Shown piece by piece: positions 3,457 to 6,704 of a stretch of 6,704 nt of DNA. The notes beneath the pieces are model-generated. The model was not told the DNA's origin. It did no database searches and saw only the letters and a list, made by a program, of their open reading frames with translations. The position numbers were made by a program, and so were the translations under genes. The DNA is taken from the NCBI GenBank assembly GCA_943914745.1, contig CALUDF010000179.1, positions 1 to 6,704 on the forward strand. The letters are read 5' to 3'. Position 1 is the stretch's first letter. The number at the start of each line of letters is the position of its first letter. The DNA is from an uncultured Bacteriovorax sp. GTDB taxonomy: Bacteria; Bdellovibrionota; Bacteriovoracia; Bacteriovoracales; Bacteriovoracaceae.

Positions 3457-5442
3457 TTATTTTAAGTGCTTCCAGAAAAAAGCATAATCCAAGGCCTTCA
3501 CAAAGGCCAGCTCCTTTAAGTTTGAAGCCCCAGCATGACCGCCGTCAATGTTTTCATGATAGTAATAAGAGTCATTGTATTCTTCTAGTTTCGCAGCAAA
3601 CTTTCTCGCGTGTCCCGGGTGAACGCGGTCATCCTTAGTTGATGTGTGTAAATACATCACAGGATAATCTTTGCGGTCTTTTTCAATGCGATGATAGGGA
3701 GAAAGCTCCCTGATGTAGCGGCCATCTTCTTGGTCATCTGGATTTCCGTATTCGGCAACCCAACTGTATCCGGCCAGAAGTTTATGATAACGTCTCATAT
3801 CTAAAAGTGGCACTCCACAATCAATGGCCGCAAAGAGATCTGGTCTTTGTGTATAGCAAACTCCCATGAGAAGACCACCGTTACTTCCACCTTGTGCGCC
3901 CAGGTGTTTATTTGAAGTAATGTTTCTTTTAAAGAGGTCTTCGGCAATCGCAAAAAAATCTTCATAAGCGCGGTCGCGATTTTCCTTCAGAGCACTTTGG
4001 TGCCAGCGAGGTCCATACTCACCTCCTCCGCGAATGTTTGAGAGAACATAGACACCACCACGATCCAGCCACCCACTTCCGATGAGATTGCTAAAATTAG
4101 GTTTAAGCGAGATTTCAAAACCGCCGTAGCCGTAAAGAATCGTCGGGTTTTGCCCGTTATAAACAATGCCCTTCTTATGAACTAAGAAGTAAGGAACTTG
4201 AGTGCCGTCAGGGCTCGTGACGAAGTGCTGGAGGACCTCCACATTCTCGTGGTCAAAAAAGCTTGGCATTGACTTGATCTTTTTCACGATTTCATTCTGA
4301 TGACCGTAGTAATAGCTTAGCGGTGAATTAAATGAGCTGTAGCCGACAAAAAAGCCATGACCTTTTTTATCCGTCATCAGTTGATCAATAGTTCCATTCG
4401 CCGGCATGTTAAGCTTAACAGACGACCAGCCTTTTTCATCTCTCGTGAAATGATAAAGAGAGCTCGTCACATCGCGGTCGATAACCATGTAAAGGCCATC
4501 TTTACTCTCTCTTGTGGAATAAATTGAAGAGCGCTCATCAGGTCTAAAAATCAGTTCAGCACTGTCTTTCTCATAAAAATAGACGACAGAGTCCCCTGTT
4601 TTAAATTCTCTCCAGTCACAGGCAAGCTGCAAATAAAAGTGATCCTTTTGTTTTTTCCAGTAACTTAACTGAAGAGGTAAGTCGAGCTTTGTCGTGGTCT
4701 TTCCGTCATAGAGAAAATACTCCGCATGATAAAAATCTATATTGCGACTCAGGACCACATCCACTATGCCATCATTGTCTTCAGTCCACGAACCCGCCGA
4801 ATTATCGCTGGCATTGATTTCAAAAATCACAGGGGCAATACTCAGGTCACTTCCCCTCATCCATCGCCTGGCAGTCTTTGGATAGCCGGCCGCGGTCATT
4901 GACCCCTCTCCGAAGTCTCTTAAGACGACGATTTCATCATCATTGATCCAAGAGACCTCTCCCTTGGAAAAAGGAAGGTTGAAGCCTTCTTCGATGAAAG
5001 CTTTTTTCTCCAAAGAAAACTCACGGATATAGTCGGCATCACTTCCTCCGGGAGAGAGATAAATGAGGGCGCGCTTATAGGTGTGAGAAATATTAACTCC
5101 CGCAAAAACCCATTTTTGATTTTCTTTTTGGGACAATTCATCTAAATCGAGAAGTACTTCCCAAGTAGGATTTTCTTTTTGAAATTCAGCAATGCTCGTT
5201 CGTCTCCAAAGACCTTGGAGATTTTTTTCATCTGTCCAAAGATTGTAGACAAAACCGTTATTGATGAATTGGGCGAAAGCGATTTTATCTTTATTACCTA
5301 AAATCTTTTCAAATGACTCTGCAATGCTTGAAAACAGCGGGCCATCAGCCAGTGCTTTCTTGGCACGAGCATTCTGCTCCTTTGCCCAAGTAAGAGACCT
5401 CTCGGATAAAACGTCTTCAAGCCAAAGATAGTTGTCTTCCAT
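3457..5442 (-). CDS. Prolyl oligopeptidase (serine peptidase family S9A)
   Basis: This 661-residue serine peptidase hydrolyses peptides after proline, normally only those of up to about 30 residues because a beta-propeller gates the active site. The N terminus DNYLWLEDV is the typical start of the family. Residues about 50-400 form the propeller and about 405-661 the alpha/beta-hydrolase domain. The catalytic triad is Ser520 (GGSNGG), Asp604 (KDDRVHP) and His636 (DGGHAG). Tyr439 and Phe442 (YGYGGF) match the oxyanion-hole and substrate residues of the porcine enzyme, Arg606 the substrate-binding Arg, and Trp561 (GYSWVAEYG) the proline-stacking Trp. This favours prolyl oligopeptidase over oligopeptidase B. 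There is no signal peptide, so it should be cytoplasmic. The start is supported by AGAGGG overlapping the TAG of the barrel gene, nine bases upstream. Gene order suggests co-transcription with the barrel protein and the small secreted protein. A role in using imported peptides is possible but not shown. Confidence 0.96.
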   Translation of the reverse strand: MEDNYLWLEDVLSERSLTWAKEQNARAKKALADGPLFSSIAESFEKILGNKDKIAFAQFINNGFVYNLWTDEKNLQGLWRRTSIAEFQKENPTWEVLLDLDELSQKENQKWVFAGVNISHTYKRALIYLSPGGSDADYIREFSLEKKAFIEEGFNLPFSKGEVSWINDDEIVVLRDFGEGSMTAAGYPKTARRWMRGSDLSIAPVIFEINASDNSAGSWTEDNDGIVDVVLSRNIDFYHAEYFLYDGKTTTKLDLPLQLSYWKKQKDHFYLQLACDWREFKTGDSVVYFYEKDSAELIFRPDERSSIYSTRESKDGLYMVIDRDVTSSLYHFTRDEKGWSSVKLNMPANGTIDQLMTDKKGHGFFVGYSSFNSPLSYYYGHQNEIVKKIKSMPSFFDHENVEVLQHFVTSPDGTQVPYFLVHKKGIVYNGQNPTILYGYGGFEISLKPNFSNLIGSGWLDRGGVYVLSNIRGGGEYGPRWHQSALKENRDRAYEDFFAIAEDLFKRNITSNKHLGAQGGSNGGLLMGVCYTQRPDLFAAIDCGVPLLDMRRYHKLLAGYSWVAEYGNPDDQEDGRYIRELSPYHRIEKDRKDYPVMYLHTSTKDDRVHPGHARKFAAKLEEYNDSYYYHENIDGGHAGASNLKELAFVKALDYAFFWKHLK

Positions 5443-5451
5443 AAAAACCCT

Positions 5452-6704
5452 CTAAAAAATAAAACCCAGAGTGCTGTATAGCGTGTCGGCCGTGCGGTAG
5501 TAGCTCCAGTATGAATTCCTGTCCGGAGCCTTTAGGACCTCAAGTCCCAGGGCCAGGCTGATTTTATTAATGTAGTTGTAGCGGATCTCGCTTTTGACGA
5601 TATTATCTTTTCTTGCGACGTCATACTTTAAGTCAAAGGCCACATCAAAAGCGTCGTTGAAGAAATACTGGATCCCGCCACCGAAAGTACTTTTCCATTT
5701 GACCGTGTCACTAAAGAAGTCATCGTTGCCGCGGATGTTATCAGATAAAAGGTGAATGTAGTTGAGTGTTAGTCGGTATTTCTTTTGCTTGTCATAATTC
5801 AAGCTCATGTGGGCGTAAGCCTCTTTGTCATAACGAGGGTTGATATTGAAGTACTCAGACTTAAAAGTTTTTCTGGCGTTCGAGATATCGATCAAAAAAT
5901 CTTTTCCAAACTTGGCGTTGGGATCAACGTAACTAAAGCCTCCCCTGGCCTTAATGTCACCGAAGGATTGAAAGAGCTGGACTCCATAATAAGCATGGTG
6001 GTTAACCGTTGGGTCGGCCGTAACGATGACTTTTCCAGTGTTCAAATTGTCGTAGTAAGCGCTGGCGTTGATTCTCAATTTATTTTCTGGTTTGTAAATC
6101 GCGAAAGCTGCCGCTCCCCCATTCGACCAGTTATAGCGAACATTGGCCCCCAGGGTTTTATTGAAAACAATTTTTTCAATTTGGTAATCAGTGACATTAT
6201 AGGAAATCGGAACTTCAAGGCCACTGACCACCGTTTTTTTCGGCGGAAGTCTCATCCACTCACTGTGGCTTTTTACATTACCGCCTTTGAAATCAATTGA
6301 AGGATTAATTTGGGGGACAAAAAGATAGGAGCCCAAAACATCAAACTCAAAGTTGCCATATTTCTTCGTGAAGATGAGTCCTGTGACTCCCTCTTCTTCC
6401 GTGCTCAAAAGAGTGAATGATTGAAGGGCATTGAGGTAGCCTAAACTCCAATATTTTTCGTTTGTATTCCAGTCGAGAATCTTTCTTCCGACTGTGATTT
6501 TATAATCATCGTTTTGGTAGACCGCGTAGGCTTCCTGAAGTGAATAGTTTAGAGAGTTATTATCCTGAAAATAGAACCTTAGGTCACCCATGAGAAAGAC
6601 ATCAAGCTTTTTCTCTGGGGACGCTGTCTCATAGCTAAGCCCTAGCCACTCTCCAGTATCACTGCGGTTAATAGGCTTATTGAGACGAATATACTTCTCG
6701 TATG
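5452..6704 (-). CDS. Outer-membrane beta-barrel protein (porin-like), 5' end beyond the window
   Basis: The frame is open from the right edge to a TAG at 5452, giving about 416 residues without the N terminus or signal peptide. The ATG at 6591 is internal, because 37 further in-frame codons precede it. The sequence consists of alternating polar and hydrophobic residues with many Tyr, Phe, Trp, Asn and Gly, separated by short turns, as in transmembrane beta-strands. It ends YSTLGFIF, with the C-terminal Phe that BAM uses to insert barrels. The segment YAVYQNDDYKITVGRKILDW near the visible start is typical of a barrel strand pair in porin-like and DUF1302-like proteins. No Cys is visible in the translated part. 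It lies nine bases upstream of the prolyl oligopeptidase gene, so the two are likely in one operon. The substrate is unknown; a channel for small solutes or peptides is conceivable, but this is speculation from the neighbour. Confidence 0.85.
   Translation of the reverse strand, partial: YEKYIRLNKPINRSDTGEWLGLSYETASPEKKLDVFLMGDLRFYFQDNNSLNYSLQEAYAVYQNDDYKITVGRKILDWNTNEKYWSLGYLNALQSFTLLSTEEEGVTGLIFTKKYGNFEFDVLGSYLFVPQINPSIDFKGGNVKSHSEWMRLPPKKTVVSGLEVPISYNVTDYQIEKIVFNKTLGANVRYNWSNGGAAAFAIYKPENKLRINASAYYDNLNTGKVIVTADPTVNHHAYYGVQLFQSFGDIKARGGFSYVDPNAKFGKDFLIDISNARKTFKSEYFNINPRYDKEAYAHMSLNYDKQKKYRLTLNYIHLLSDNIRGNDDFFSDTVKWKSTFGGGIQYFFNDAFDVAFDLKYDVARKDNIVKSEIRYNYINKISLALGLEVLKAPDRNSYWSYYRTADTLYSTLGFIF

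Noticed and set aside
3296..3487. 63-codon plus-strand open frame
   Set aside because: It is antisense to the third small secreted protein and the end of the peptidase gene and has no supporting signal.
4920..5141. 73-codon minus-strand open frame within the prolyl oligopeptidase gene
   Set aside because: It is a same-strand out-of-frame shadow of the propeller region.
5785..6300. 171-codon plus-strand open frame antisense to the barrel gene
   Set aside because: It is long, but has no ribosome-binding site or recognisable domain, while the opposite frame reads clearly as beta-barrel strands over its full length.
6589..6591. ATG at 6591 as the true start of the barrel protein
   Set aside because: The frame stays open for 37 more codons to the window edge with similar composition, and no signal peptide or ribosome-binding site is present at this ATG.
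1..6704. tRNA, rRNA, CRISPR arrays, insertion sequences or attachment sites
   Set aside because: No cloverleaf, spaced repeat array, transposase-like frame or terminal inverted repeat was seen; all gene-free stretches are under 200 bases.

Overview
The window looks like chromosomal DNA of a Gram-negative, AT-rich bacterium. The Gram-negative assignment rests on a protein that reads as an outer-membrane beta-barrel ending in a C-terminal Phe, and on three small proteins with Sec signal peptides. The style (lysine- and asparagine-rich proteins, many small secreted proteins, a cytosolic prolyl oligopeptidase) would fit a Bdellovibrionota/Bacteriovorax-type organism, but this is an impression and no marker gene proves it.

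Layout, left to right. Positions 1-1128 carry a two-gene unit on the minus strand: a small PadR-family repressor followed by the chromate transporter gene chrA, which runs off the left edge. The spacing is seven bases, and the chrA ribosome-binding site overlaps the padR stop. A nearly perfect 34-bp palindrome abuts the padR start codon and is the best candidate for the PadR operator, suggesting an autoregulated chromate-efflux module. Positions 1129-1321 are a divergent control region. It also holds a tandem 10-bp repeat and a good sigma70-type promoter whose predicted start falls on the first base of mutM, so mutM is probably read from a leaderless mRNA.

Positions 1322-2149 encode MutM/Fpg, the 8-oxoguanine DNA glycosylase, on the plus strand. 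Its stop codon touches the stop codon of the first minus-strand gene (TAATTA), with no terminator between them.

Positions 2150-6704 are all minus strand. In order of transcription they encode an outer-membrane beta-barrel protein (5' end outside the window), a prolyl oligopeptidase with all catalytic residues, a small secreted protein, a 179-base gap with inverted repeats, and two more small secreted proteins. The barrel, protease and first small gene are 9 and 13 bases apart and probably form one operon. The last two small genes are 14 bases apart and probably form another.

The most unusual content is in the three small secreted proteins. Their overall sequences differ, yet each has exactly two cysteines separated by exactly 17 residues, in the pattern C-x4-G-x2-[IL]-x3-[DE]-x-[SG]-Y-x2-C. 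Two of them also share an N-[ND]-P-M-R-R motif that lies on opposite sides of the Cys-pair segment in the two proteins. I do not recognise this family. It is the best candidate here for something not yet described.
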